From NCBI GenBank assembly GCA_964400125.1, contig CAYNSR010000013.1, positions 1 through 64,000 of the forward strand: DNA of 64,000 nt, written 5' to 3'. The notes under the pieces were generated by a model. The model worked only from the letters and a program-made list of their open reading frames with translations, ran no database searches and was not told where the DNA came from. The DNA is from Micavibrio sp964400125. GTDB lineage: Bacteria > Pseudomonadota > Alphaproteobacteria > Micavibrionales > Micavibrionaceae. Both the position numbers and the translations under genes were made by a program. Positions within the stretch are counted from its first letter, which is position 1. The number at the start of each line of letters is the position of its first letter. Positions 8,373 through 16,903 of the stretch are shown piece by piece.

Positions 8373-9824
8373 ATGGAAGTTTCGCAATCTGATCTTGGTG
8401 CGGTTTTAGCGGAGTATAATCCCTGGTGGCGCGGCGAGTCTTTTCCCGATTTGCCGGAATGGCGTCGTGCGGCTTTCCATGAAATGAAAAACTGGGCTGT
8501 GGCCCCCCCGGCGCATCGTGCCGTCCTCGTATCGGGACCGCGCCAAATCGGCAAAACAACCTTGATGCTCCAGCTTGCGGAGGCCCTGATTGCCGATGGC
8601 GTTCCGCCAGCGAATATTCTTTATGCGACCTTCGATCACTATCTCCTCAAACTGGCCGGAATTGAAAACACGCTGGAAGCCTGGCGCAACCGGGAAGTGC
8701 GCATCCCCGGTCCGGAGTATATCCTGCTGGACGAAGCGCAGTTCATCCGCAACTGGGGAACATGGGTCAAGCATCAGGTCGATTTCAACAAGGATCGCCA
8801 TATCATCCTGACCGGTTCTGCAATTCCTCTCGTCGAGCAGGGGCAAGAATCCGGAGTTGGCCGCTGGCATACCATTAAACTGTCTACGTTATCATTTTAT
8901 GAGTATCTGCGGCTGAAGAAGCTGGAGTTACGCGAATTGCCTTCCATCCGCAGTCTGCGGCAGTTGAACGGGCAGCATCCTTCCTTCTTTCTTAAAATTG
9001 CCGCTGATGCTGCACCTTATGTTGCGCATTTCAACGAATATCTGGTACGCGGGGGCTTTCCGCAGACGGCGCAGGTCCCCACCATCACCCAGGCGCAAAA
9101 ACTGATGCGCGAAGATATTATAGACAAAGTTCTAAAACGCGACATGACAGCATTGTTCGGGGTGCGGCATATTCTCGACCTTGAGCATACTTTCCTCTAT
9201 TTGTGCATGCATAGCGGAATGCTGCTGAACATGCCCGACCTTTGCAAAAATCTCGAAGTCAAACGACCGACGGCGCAAAGCTTTATCGATTTGCTGGAAG
9301 CCACCCACCTCATCTACCGATTGCCACCGCACGGCTACGGGAAGGATGTTCTGCGCGGAAAATTCAAAATTTATCTGGCCGATGCCGCTATTCCATCGGC
9401 TGTTATGCTGCGCGGAAAAAGCATGCTCGATGATGACACCGCCATGGGACATGCAGTGGAAACCGCTGTCTTCAAGCATCTTTTCGCACGCTATTATAAC
9501 TTCAACGTTCGTTTCTCGTATTGGAAGGGGAAAGCGGATCACGAGGTCGATATTGTTGCCGCGATGGAAAGTGAACTGGTGCCATTTGAAATCAAATACC
9601 GGACCCAGCATACGGCCCCGCGCGATTTAAAAGGATTGAAGGAATTCTGCGCACGGGGCGATGTTTCTCGTGGTTATGTCATTACAAAATCGCTACAGGA
9701 TTTTGGTGTCCTTGATCCGGAGCAGTGGAGCGGAAAATCTGTTTTAAAAATTCCGGCCCCGCTTTTTTGTTATTGGCTGGGGGAAACCGAAATTCACCGC
9801 CAGGGCGATCTTTTCGAGACATGA
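8373..9824 (+). CDS. AAA_14/DUF4143 family ATPase
   Basis: 483 aa from the ATG at 8373. The N-terminal AAA domain has a Walker A variant SGPRQIGKTTLM (about residue 58) and Walker B YILLDEAQFI, then HIILTGSA. The C-terminal half has the DUF4143 layout: a winged-helix-like region (DLCKNLEVKRPTAQSFIDLLEA) and a nuclease-like end with DHEVDIVAAMESELVPFEIKY, which resembles a PD-(D/E)xK core (D...E-K). These proteins are widespread, often mobile, and of poorly known function. It sits between hslV and hslU. The 70 bases before it are very AT-rich, unlike the surrounding DNA. It was probably inserted into an ancestral hslVU operon. Confidence 0.88.
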   Translation: MEVSQSDLGAVLAEYNPWWRGESFPDLPEWRRAAFHEMKNWAVAPPAHRAVLVSGPRQIGKTTLMLQLAEALIADGVPPANILYATFDHYLLKLAGIENTLEAWRNREVRIPGPEYILLDEAQFIRNWGTWVKHQVDFNKDRHIILTGSAIPLVEQGQESGVGRWHTIKLSTLSFYEYLRLKKLELRELPSIRSLRQLNGQHPSFFLKIAADAAPYVAHFNEYLVRGGFPQTAQVPTITQAQKLMREDIIDKVLKRDMTALFGVRHILDLEHTFLYLCMHSGMLLNMPDLCKNLEVKRPTAQSFIDLLEATHLIYRLPPHGYGKDVLRGKFKIYLADAAIPSAVMLRGKSMLDDDTAMGHAVETAVFKHLFARYYNFNVRFSYWKGKADHEVDIVAAMESELVPFEIKYRTQHTAPRDLKGLKEFCARGDVSRGYVITKSLQDFGVLDPEQWSGKSVLKIPAPLFCYWLGETEIHRQGDLFET

Positions 9825-9864
9825 AAGGCTTGAATTTTCCGGGGATTCGTTTAGCTCATAGGGC

Positions 9865-11196
9865 ATGAGCATTGCACCTGTTATCGACATCCCGACCCTG
9901 ACCCCGCGCGAGATTGTATCGGAACTGGACCGCTATATTATCGGCCAGAACGAAGCCAAACGCGCCGTGGCTATTGCCCTGCGCAATCGCTGGCGCAGGC
10001 AGCAGCTCGGGCGGGAGTTGCAGGAGGAAATCTATCCGAAAAACATCCTGATGATCGGCCCGACCGGGGTCGGGAAAACCGAAATTGCCCGGCGTCTGGC
10101 CAAGCTGGCGCAGGCCCCGTTTATCAAGGTCGAGGCCACCAAATTCACCGAAGTCGGCTATGTCGGCAAGGATGTCGAATCGATTATCCGCGATCTGGTC
10201 GAATCCGCCATTCATATGATGCGTGAAAAAATGCGCCGCGCCGTCACCGCGCAGGCGGAAATCACGGCGGAAAACCGCGTTTTGACGGCTCTGGTCGGGG
10301 ACCATGCCAGCGAAACCACACGCGAGACGTTTCGCCAGAAATTGCGCAGCGGCGAACTGAACGACCGGGAAATCGATATCGATGTCCGCGATAGCGGCGG
10401 CAGCAACATGATGTTCGAAGTGCCGGGCATGCCGGGGGCGTCGCTGGGCATGATGAATCTTGCCGACATGCTCGGCAAGGGGTTCGGCGAGCGCACCAAG
10501 CGCCGCCGCATGCGCGTTGACGACAGCTATGAGGTTTTGATTACCGAAGAAGCCGACAAGTTGCTCGACGACGATAAGGTCGTGGCAACGGCGCTGGAAC
10601 TGGTGCAGCAAAACGGCATCGTGTTTATCGACGAAATCGACAAGATCGCCAGCCGTCAGGATATGCGCGGCGGCGATGTCAGCCGCGAAGGGGTGCAGCG
10701 CGACCTGTTGCCGATGATCGAGGGCACGACCATCGCGACCAAATACGGTCCTGTGAAAACAGACCATATCCTGTTTATCGCATCGGGGGCGTTTCACTAC
10801 GCCAAGCCATCGGATTTGCTGGCCGAATTGCAGGGCCGCCTGCCGATCCGGGTTGAGCTGAGGGCGCTGACGCGGGAGGATTTCCGCCGTATCCTGACCG
10901 ACACGGAAGCCAGCCTGATCGCCCAGTCCTGCGCCCTGATGGGGACCGAAGGGGTGAGCCTGACCTTCGCCGATTCCGCCATCGATGAAATCGCGCATCT
11001 GGCGACACTGGTCAATGAAACGGTTGAAAATATCGGTGCGCGGCGGCTGCATACGGTGATCGAAAAACTGCTGGAGGAGATCAGCTTCTCCGCCCCCGAC
11101 CGCAGCGGCGAAAGCATCACCATCGATGCCGCGCTGGTCCGAAGCCAGGTCGCCGCACTGGCCGAAAGCGCCGATCTGTCGCGGTTTATTCTTTAG
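9865..11196 (+). CDS. hslU: HslU, ATPase subunit of the HslUV protease
   Basis: 443 aa AAA+ unfoldase of the Clp/Hsp100 family that feeds substrates to HslV. It begins with the family start LTPREIVSELDRYIIGQNEAKRAVAIALRNRWRR, has Walker A GPTGVGKTEIARRLAKL (about residue 64), the intermediate domain (about 110-240), Walker B IVFIDEIDKIA, the sensor region HILFIASGAFH, and the C-terminal box NIGARRLHTVIEKLLEEISF; the C-terminus SRFIL is the tail that inserts into HslV. All functional residues appear intact, so the intervening ATPase gene has not damaged it. Confidence 0.97.
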   Translation: MSIAPVIDIPTLTPREIVSELDRYIIGQNEAKRAVAIALRNRWRRQQLGRELQEEIYPKNILMIGPTGVGKTEIARRLAKLAQAPFIKVEATKFTEVGYVGKDVESIIRDLVESAIHMMREKMRRAVTAQAEITAENRVLTALVGDHASETTRETFRQKLRSGELNDREIDIDVRDSGGSNMMFEVPGMPGASLGMMNLADMLGKGFGERTKRRRMRVDDSYEVLITEEADKLLDDDKVVATALELVQQNGIVFIDEIDKIASRQDMRGGDVSREGVQRDLLPMIEGTTIATKYGPVKTDHILFIASGAFHYAKPSDLLAELQGRLPIRVELRALTREDFRRILTDTEASLIAQSCALMGTEGVSLTFADSAIDEIAHLATLVNETVENIGARRLHTVIEKLLEEISFSAPDRSGESITIDAALVRSQVAALAESADLSRFIL

Positions 11197-11279
11197 CTAA
11201 GCCAAGCCGCCGCTGCATTTTTGACGGGACAGGGCCAGTATGCTATTTTTTTCATAAATCATTAAGAGAGAAACCTTAT

Positions 11280-11903
11280 ATGACTGATTTATTTCAGAAA
11301 TCCGGGTTACCAGAAAACGAATCCCGTTTAAAGCAGGCTTTTATTGCTGCGCATCAGGCCAGTCTTGATTATTGCGCCAGAAAAGCTCCGGATTCGATGG
11401 AAGAACATACAAAAATCCTTGAGCAGTTTTTGTTGGATCAGGCTCTGGCCCCCCGGCTTCTTCTTTCCATCAATGACGGCGTTCCGAAAGAAGAGCGCAT
11501 GGACGCGGCCATTGCACCCTTTATCGCGACCTACATGACGTATTCGGAACAGGGACTTTCCGGTGCGGTCCGGATGTTTGGTATAAAATCCACGCTCTAT
11601 GCAACATATTGCGGCCTCTCAATCACATGGCTTAAAAAAGACAAAACCAATCTTTTCGCAAAAACGCTGGGGGAGAGAACTCGCGAAGCCATGGTGAGCT
11701 ACATTATCAGCGGCTTTGAGCAATTCAAAAGCCCGGAATATCTGCAAAACAGGCCTGATGCCGCGGAGAAAATAGAGGTCTATCGGAAACACATGCTGCA
11801 TGCTCTGGACATCTTGCGATCGGATGCGTTGCCCAGTCCTTTGAGCGAAGGTGCCGCACGGGTGCGCAGGGAGTTTCTGGATATTAAAGCACCGGGTTTG
11901 TGA
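11280..11903 (+). CDS. Hypothetical protein, 207 aa
   Basis: Not recognised. It is predicted soluble and mainly helical, with no signal peptide. GAGAG lies about 10 bases before the ATG, in an AT-rich leader after hslU. The middle (AIAPFIATYMTYSEQGLSGAVRMFGIKSTLYATYCGL) is mildly hydrophobic and could be a buried helix pair. The base composition is lower in GC than hslU. It is a single gene in its own transcription unit. Confidence 0.65.
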   Translation: MTDLFQKSGLPENESRLKQAFIAAHQASLDYCARKAPDSMEEHTKILEQFLLDQALAPRLLLSINDGVPKEERMDAAIAPFIATYMTYSEQGLSGAVRMFGIKSTLYATYCGLSITWLKKDKTNLFAKTLGERTREAMVSYIISGFEQFKSPEYLQNRPDAAEKIEVYRKHMLHALDILRSDALPSPLSEGAARVRREFLDIKAPGL

Positions 11904-12042
11904 TTTTTCTGGAGGGTTTGGACGAAACTGCCCGCCCCAGAGCCGACACGGTGCAAGGGACACAGCATCGCTTTTTGAATTTAACCGGAGACATGTTATC
12001 TCTTGGGGCGCGATTATATTTGGTGAGAGACGGATTTTGTTG

Positions 12043-13107
12043 ATGATTCGCTTGGATACATTGTTTTTATTTGGCTTTCTGGCTGTTTTTCTGGCGGCGG
12101 GGTTGGCGCGGGCGGCGGCACCGCAACTGATTTTGCCTGCCGCCTGCACGCCGGGGACGGATTGCTGGGTGGTCAATCATGTCGATATGAACCCGGAAAA
12201 AGACCGGGGGCAGGATTTTACCTGCGGGCCGCGCGCCTATGACGGGCATGAGGGCACGGATTTCGGATTGAAAGACCGCCGCGCCATTACCGCCGGGATC
12301 AGCGTTCTGGCCGCCGCGCCGGGCAAGGTGCTGCGCGTCCGGGATGCCATGCCCGACGCCCAGCCGACGCAGCCGCAGATCGAGGAATATCTGGCCGCGA
12401 ACAAGGGGTGTGGCAATGGTGTGCTGGTCGATCACGGTGCGGGCTGGCAGTCGATTTATTGCCATTTGAAATCGGGCAGCATCACGGTCAAGCCGGAGGA
12501 GATGGTCAGCGCCGGGCAGAAACTGGCCGAGATCGGGCAGAGTGGTGCGGCGGAATTTCCGCATGTCCATTTTGGCCTGTTCCACAATAACCGCACGGTC
12601 GATCCGTTCAGTGGCACCTATGCCGATGAGGGCTGTGGCAAGGCAAAGGGGCCGATGTGGCTTTACGGGATTTCGCTCGATTACGAACCGCTGGCGATTT
12701 TCGTCACCGGGTTTGCGAGCGGCGTGCCGGATTTCGAGCAGATCAAGGAAGATTCCACCAGTCCCGACCAGATCGCTCCGGCGGTTCCGGCCCTGACCTT
12801 TTGGACCGGGCTTTACGGTATGAGTCCGGGCGATGAGATCGTGCTGCGGATTATTGCGCCGGACGGCAGCGTGTTTGCGGAAAACACCATCAGCCAGAAA
12901 GATGTCAAATCGCGGCAGTTTTACTATATCGGCAAGCGCGTCAGCGGAGGGCTGCAAACCGGGCCCTATAAGGGGTCGGTCACGGTGTCGCGGGCCATTG
13001 CCGGATCCACGGAAAAACTGACCCGCAGCAGCGAAAAAATCCTGCGCGTCATCACCCCGGTCGAACGCCCCTCCCAAGACGGCAGCAACGGGGTGATGCT
13101 GCCCTGA
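12043..13107 (+). CDS. Secreted M23 (LytM-like) peptidase
   Basis: 354 aa from the ATG at 12043. A signal peptide MIRLDTLFLFGFLAVFLAAG with cleavage after ARA is visible, so the protein is exported. The M23 zinc metallopeptidase domain has YDGHEGTDFGLKD (first His and Asp ligands; HxxxD) and FPHVHFGLFHN (HxH), the pattern of active LytM endopeptidases that cut peptidoglycan cross-bridges. A beta-rich C-terminal domain of about 130 residues (from ALTFWTGLYGMSPGDEIVLRI) has no assignment. An extended reading frame upstream to 11851 would cross the preceding gene and lacks a signal peptide. Probable role is cell-wall remodelling or, in a predator, attack on prey walls (inference). Confidence 0.85.
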   Translation: MIRLDTLFLFGFLAVFLAAGLARAAAPQLILPAACTPGTDCWVVNHVDMNPEKDRGQDFTCGPRAYDGHEGTDFGLKDRRAITAGISVLAAAPGKVLRVRDAMPDAQPTQPQIEEYLAANKGCGNGVLVDHGAGWQSIYCHLKSGSITVKPEEMVSAGQKLAEIGQSGAAEFPHVHFGLFHNNRTVDPFSGTYADEGCGKAKGPMWLYGISLDYEPLAIFVTGFASGVPDFEQIKEDSTSPDQIAPAVPALTFWTGLYGMSPGDEIVLRIIAPDGSVFAENTISQKDVKSRQFYYIGKRVSGGLQTGPYKGSVTVSRAIAGSTEKLTRSSEKILRVITPVERPSQDGSNGVMLP

Positions 13108-13362
13108 GGGGGTAATAGAGAGGGGGTTGGAAAAATTTGACCCCCGGCGTCTGTCCGCTGCCCGTCCCCCACAAATGGGCGGGGGGAATATCCGGGTGTT
13201 TAACGGGCCTGACTGTAAATGATGCCTTTTCAATAACCTAAAGATACCCAAATATACTTTGCATAAGCATAAGGTGTAATCTATATTCCTCCACAATGAA
13301 AAATCAAGAATGACCAAGAATAAAAGCCCGCTTGAGGCGGCTTTGTATAGGGGAGAAAAACG
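13108..13362. other. 255-bp gap without recognised gene
   Basis: The first half is GC-rich; the second half (13220-13290) is AT-rich and likely holds the promoter of the next gene. I see no open frame or strong hairpin of note. Confidence 0.5.
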
Positions 13363-14037
13363 ATGACTGGCGAAGGCAAACAGGCAAAACAGATTTCACT
13401 CGGTGATGATTTTGGCGCCGCAAACATTACATTAAACGGCCTTCGCCTTGAAGTGGACGCGAATGGCAGGAGCGTCCGGGTTGTTTCGGAGGCCCCTGTT
13501 GGAATCATTTGGGCCGCGAACGAGAATAAAGCGTCAACTGCCATTGATCTGGCGCAGCGCACCCCCCTTGAACAAAGAGTCCTTGAAGTGGGCCAGCGTC
13601 TGCGGGATGGGACGGTGTGTATCTTTGTCGATCCTGCGGAAGACGTGTCCCTGCGCGTTCCGGGCAAGATTTTTGCCGGATGGGCTGATTTTGACTCTCA
13701 GGACATTGCTGTGAGGAAGGCCAATACAGAAGCACTAAACGGCCACAAAGACTGGGGCAGGATTACGGCGGCCCAGGGAAAAATACTCTCGGACGTTTGG
13801 GACAAAGCTCTTTTGAAATTTTGGCAAGAGGAAGGTCGTCGGTTCGCGCCGCCGGAGTTCGAGAAGCAGGGTTGGCAGGATAAGGACAGACCGTGGTTCT
13901 GGCTCGCCTCGCCCGGCGGCAATAGCGGTGGGCGGGTGCGCCGGGGCGGCGAGGCGGACTGGAGCAACGACAACCGGAGCAATTCGTATCCGGTGCCTGT
14001 CGTCCGCAGCGGTCCTGCCCGGAGCTTGGACATTTAA
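13363..14037 (+). CDS. DUF1566-like (Lcl/C-type-lectin-like fold) protein
   Basis: 224 aa without signal peptide. The middle and end follow the layout of a DUF1566-like family often seen as variable targets of diversity-generating retroelements: LRDGTVCIFVDP (cf. DGT-Y), NGHKDWGRITAAQGKILSDVW (cf. GHxDWRxPTxxEL) and a final PWFWLASPGGNSGGRVR ... DNRSNSYPVPVVRS (cf. YWSS...RFSDG...RVRCVR). A second gene with the same architecture is at 61710-62240. The end of the gene contains several AAC/AAT codons (SNDNRSN), as expected of adenine-targeted variable regions, but no reverse transcriptase or template repeat is in the window. Function is unknown; ligand binding is the usual role of this fold. 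Confidence 0.7.
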   Translation: MTGEGKQAKQISLGDDFGAANITLNGLRLEVDANGRSVRVVSEAPVGIIWAANENKASTAIDLAQRTPLEQRVLEVGQRLRDGTVCIFVDPAEDVSLRVPGKIFAGWADFDSQDIAVRKANTEALNGHKDWGRITAAQGKILSDVWDKALLKFWQEEGRRFAPPEFEKQGWQDKDRPWFWLASPGGNSGGRVRRGGEADWSNDNRSNSYPVPVVRSGPARSLDI

Positions 14038-14045
14038 TCATTCAA

Positions 14046-14636
14046 TCATTTTCTGCCCGCGTGACCTGCCCGCCGCAACAAAACATAGCAGGCCCCGTCG
14101 CCGCCATCGCGCGGTTGCGCGGGGGTGAAATCCAGAATGAGGCCTGCCACCGCCGGAAGGCCGAGCCACAAGGGCAGGGCGCGGCGCAGGACCCCGCCGC
14201 TTTCGCCACCCTCTCCGCCGCTGCGGCCCTTGCCGGTAATCACCAGAACGCAGCGGCACCCGGACCGGGACGCATTTTGCAAAAACCGGAACAGGCGCTC
14301 CTGCGCCTCCCCTTGTCGCAGGCCGTGCAGGTCGAGGATTTGTTCCACCGGAATGTCGCCCCGGCGCAGGCGGGCGGCGGTACGGCGGTCGCTGCCGTGT
14401 CCGGGCGGGGGTGGTTCCGGTGCGTGGAGGGTCGGTTTCAGGCCAAAATCAATCGTCCAGTCGGGGCGGGGCGGGGGCGTCGGGGTTTGTGGTGGGGGTG
14501 GTGTTTTATCGGGGGTTTGTTCCTTGCGGATGCGTCCTTTTCCGGTCAGGGGCGTGACCGTGCGGATGACGAAATTCCAGAGTTTTTCATCCTCCCCCCG
14601 TCCCGATCCGCCCTTGCCGCCCCCGGTGTCGTTCAT
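14046..14636 (-). CDS. Smr-domain protein
   Basis: 196 aa from the ATG at 14636; a longer start at 14687 exists, but relatives normally begin shortly before a DExxLWxxVxxxVxPL segment, which is seen here as EDEKLWNFVIRTVTPL. A proline-rich linker (about 40-60) leads to the C-terminal Smr domain with DLHGLRQGEA, VITGKG and a final GACYVLLRR strand. Smr domains bind or nick nucleic acid; the bacterial DUF-type proteins are implicated in ribosome rescue or branched DNA handling. The gene is convergent with the DUF1566-like gene. Confidence 0.82.
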   Translation of the reverse strand: MNDTGGGKGGSGRGEDEKLWNFVIRTVTPLTGKGRIRKEQTPDKTPPPPQTPTPPPRPDWTIDFGLKPTLHAPEPPPPGHGSDRRTAARLRRGDIPVEQILDLHGLRQGEAQERLFRFLQNASRSGCRCVLVITGKGRSGGEGGESGGVLRRALPLWLGLPAVAGLILDFTPAQPRDGGDGACYVLLRRAGHAGRK

Positions 14637-14703
14637 AATCTTTCTGGCAATCCCTTGGCATTTTTCTGCTTTGTCTGGAATAATCATAGTATGAGTTGAT
14701 GCG

Positions 14704-15438
14704 GTGGAGAAGGACAGGCTTGTGCATTCGGTGTTGAAAAATTTTCGGGGCGGACTCTTTTTAGCCCTGATTTTCCTGTGCGGCCCGGTTTTCGCGCAAG
14801 GCTGGGGTGCGCCCGGTCATGTGTTGATGCAAGGGTATTCGGAAAGCGAAAAAATCGGTTTTGCCTTTTACCATTTTACGCGGCGCGAACCGCCGTTTCA
14901 GGCGTGGCTTGATGCCGACGAATCCTTGCAAAAACTCAGCCCCAGCGCGCGGTATTACAAGCGTTATGAGGAAGGCCAGCGCCTGAAGGCCGGGTTTTTA
15001 AGCTTTGCGCCCTATCGCGACACGATCCGGGTCTATACCAAAATTCGCCTGCGCGAGGTGGCGTTGGCGGAGCCGGGGAAAAAAGCCATCGGGATCAATT
15101 TCCGCAGCACTGACGAGGCGATTTATTTTCCCTACGAAATCGGTCCGCTCTGGATTGCGGTGCAGCCGCTCGGCCTGGGCAGGGAGGTTGTTCATCCGGT
15201 TTCGGATGCGGAGTATGACAGGCTGCGTCTGATTTTCGGCGCGGCGGCGCTGGAGGGTTTTGAGGACATTACTGCGGAACTGGTGGTTCTGGCGCTGGCC
15301 GCCGACCCGCTGACCCCGATTGAGGTCGGTGACCAGCCCTTGTGGCCGATGGCGGTGGAATTGCAGGCGCTTCATCTGCTTGATGGCGAGGGTGGAACGG
15401 CCTGGAGCGCCCGCAATGTCGCGGATTTGTTGCAATAA
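14704..15438 (+). CDS. Exported hypothetical protein, 244 aa
   Basis: The start is GTG; an N-terminal signal peptide with hydrophobic core GGLFLALIFLCGPVFA and likely cleavage before QGWGAPG is visible, so the mature protein is periplasmic. The mature part has mixed alpha/beta composition with RYYKRYEEGQRLKAGFLSF and IRVYTKIRLRE. I do not recognise a family. It is followed 18 bases later by another unknown gene, probably co-transcribed. Confidence 0.7.
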   Translation: MEKDRLVHSVLKNFRGGLFLALIFLCGPVFAQGWGAPGHVLMQGYSESEKIGFAFYHFTRREPPFQAWLDADESLQKLSPSARYYKRYEEGQRLKAGFLSFAPYRDTIRVYTKIRLREVALAEPGKKAIGINFRSTDEAIYFPYEIGPLWIAVQPLGLGREVVHPVSDAEYDRLRLIFGAAALEGFEDITAELVVLALAADPLTPIEVGDQPLWPMAVELQALHLLDGEGGTAWSARNVADLLQ

Positions 15439-15455
15439 CGGGAAGAGAGGCGGAT

Positions 15456-16007
15456 ATGGTTTCGCGGCTGGAGGCGATTTTCAGGACGGGTTTTCACCCT
15501 GTTGAAAAAACCGATGTCTGGCAGGGCATCCGCCGCGAGGACCCGGCAGACGGGCAGAAACGGAAAGAACATGACGGCACGGAAAAACCGGAAGAAGCCG
15601 TGACGGATGATACGGTCTTGTCGCTGCTTTCCCTGCACGGATTTTTGACGATGTTGCTGCGGCAGGCCGGTGCGCCGGGCGCGGATAATACCGTCGTTGC
15701 GCCGTTGCCTGCATCCGCCGTTCCGCCTGCGCCCTCCGTACCGCACCCGGCATCCCGCGCGGCCAGCGCCTATCAGACCACGGCCCGCACCGGAGAGCCT
15801 TTGTCTTTAGAAGAAAGCCCCACACCTCAGCCGGTCCCCGGTCCGGCAGTGGTTCTCAGCCCCGAAGAATTGCGGCGTATCCACGCGCTTTTGCAAGATG
15901 TCGAAACGCTGGCCGCGCAAGGGATCGCCACCATCACCCTGCGCCCGGCAGCAGATTTTTTGCAAAGCCTGAACGATGCCGTGCAGGCGGCTTTGCGGGG
16001 GGAATAA
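15456..16007 (+). CDS. Hypothetical protein, 183 aa
   Basis: Not recognised. It has a polar N-terminal half, a Pro/Ala-rich unstructured middle (about 80-130) and a short helical C-terminal region (LSPEELRRIHALLQDVETLAAQG). No signal peptide or membrane segment. AGAGG is 5-6 bases before the ATG. It is the last gene of the unit, followed directly by a hairpin terminator. Confidence 0.6.
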   Translation: MVSRLEAIFRTGFHPVEKTDVWQGIRREDPADGQKRKEHDGTEKPEEAVTDDTVLSLLSLHGFLTMLLRQAGAPGADNTVVAPLPASAVPPAPSVPHPASRAASAYQTTARTGEPLSLEESPTPQPVPGPAVVLSPEELRRIHALLQDVETLAAQGIATITLRPAADFLQSLNDAVQAALRGE

Positions 16008-16036
16008 AAAAACCCGGCGCGGTGGGCCGGGTTTTT
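16005..16036. terminator. Bidirectional rho-independent terminator
   Basis: AAAAACCCGGC (16007-16017) pairs with GCCGGGTTTTT (16026-16036) around an 8-base loop, with A/T tracts on both sides, between the convergent 183-aa gene and the Bax-inhibitor gene. Confidence 0.85.
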
Positions 16037-16061
16037 CCAAATCGGTTTTGGAAGGGCGTGA

Positions 16062-16784
16062 TTATTCGCGCTGGCCCAGGAACTGCATCAGGAACTGGAA
16101 CAGCATGATGAAGTTGATATAGAGGCTTAGCGCGCCCATGATCGCCATTTTGTTGTTGGTTTCTGCCCCGGCGTTGCCGCTGTAGGTTTCCTTGATGTTT
16201 TGCGTATCCCACGCGACCAGCCCGGTATAGACCAGAACGCCGACGCCGGAGATGACGAATTGCAGCATGCTTGATTGCAGGAACAGGTTGACGACCATGG
16301 CCAGTAACAGGCCGATGGCGCCCATAATCATCAGGCTGCCGAGTTGCGACAGGTCGCGCTTGGTTGTGTAGCCGAACACGGAGGTCACGGCGAACATGCC
16401 AGCGGTGATAAAGAAAACCCGGGCGATGCTTTCGTTGCTGTAGACCATGAAAATGGTCGCCAGCGACATGCCGAACACCGCCGAGAACAGGTAGAACATC
16501 CCGGCCAGCCAGTTGGCCGATCTGGACGCGATCGTTCTGTGGTTGAAGCCGAACATGACGAAGGCCAGTGGCGCAAAGACCATCACCCATTTCAACGGCG
16601 TGCCGAAAAGCAACTGGGTCATGGCCGGGGAGTTGGAAATGAAAAACGCGACAAGCCCGGTGACGCCGAGGCCGATGGCCATGGTGTTGTAAACGCGTTG
16701 GAAGTGAACACGCAGTCCGGCGTCAAAGGTCGTGGCCGTAGTGCTGCGGCTGACGGTTGGCGGTTGAAGATGGTCGGGTTGCAT
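16062..16784 (-). CDS. Bax inhibitor-1/YccA family membrane protein
   Basis: 240 aa with about seven membrane segments and a cytosolic N-terminus. The family core is present: GLRVHFQRVYNTMAIGLGVTGLVAF, the long WVMVFAPLAFVMFGFNHR region and the final acidic end YTGLVAWDTQNIKE, where the paired Asp residues of the BI-1 Ca-leak pore or pH sensor lie. Bacterial homologues interact with FtsH or act as ion channels. AAGGAG is 10 bases before the ATG. Confidence 0.92.
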   Translation of the reverse strand: MQPDHLQPPTVSRSTTATTFDAGLRVHFQRVYNTMAIGLGVTGLVAFFISNSPAMTQLLFGTPLKWVMVFAPLAFVMFGFNHRTIASRSANWLAGMFYLFSAVFGMSLATIFMVYSNESIARVFFITAGMFAVTSVFGYTTKRDLSQLGSLMIMGAIGLLLAMVVNLFLQSSMLQFVISGVGVLVYTGLVAWDTQNIKETYSGNAGAETNNKMAIMGALSLYINFIMLFQFLMQFLGQRE

Positions 16785-16903
16785 GAGTGTTCGTCTCCTT
16801 GAAGTGGTTATGTAGCAATGATGTCTATGTAGACCATTTTAGCGTTATTTGAAGGGCAGGCCAACCGAAATCGGACGGGTTTTGCGTGTTTCGCCGCCGA
16901 TTT

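Noticed and set aside
9856..11052. 398-aa open frame antisense to hslU
   Set aside because: Shadow of hslU; no motif and no ribosome site.
13108..14037. Prophage remnant around the DUF1566-like gene
   Set aside because: No integrase, portal, tail or lysis gene is present nearby.
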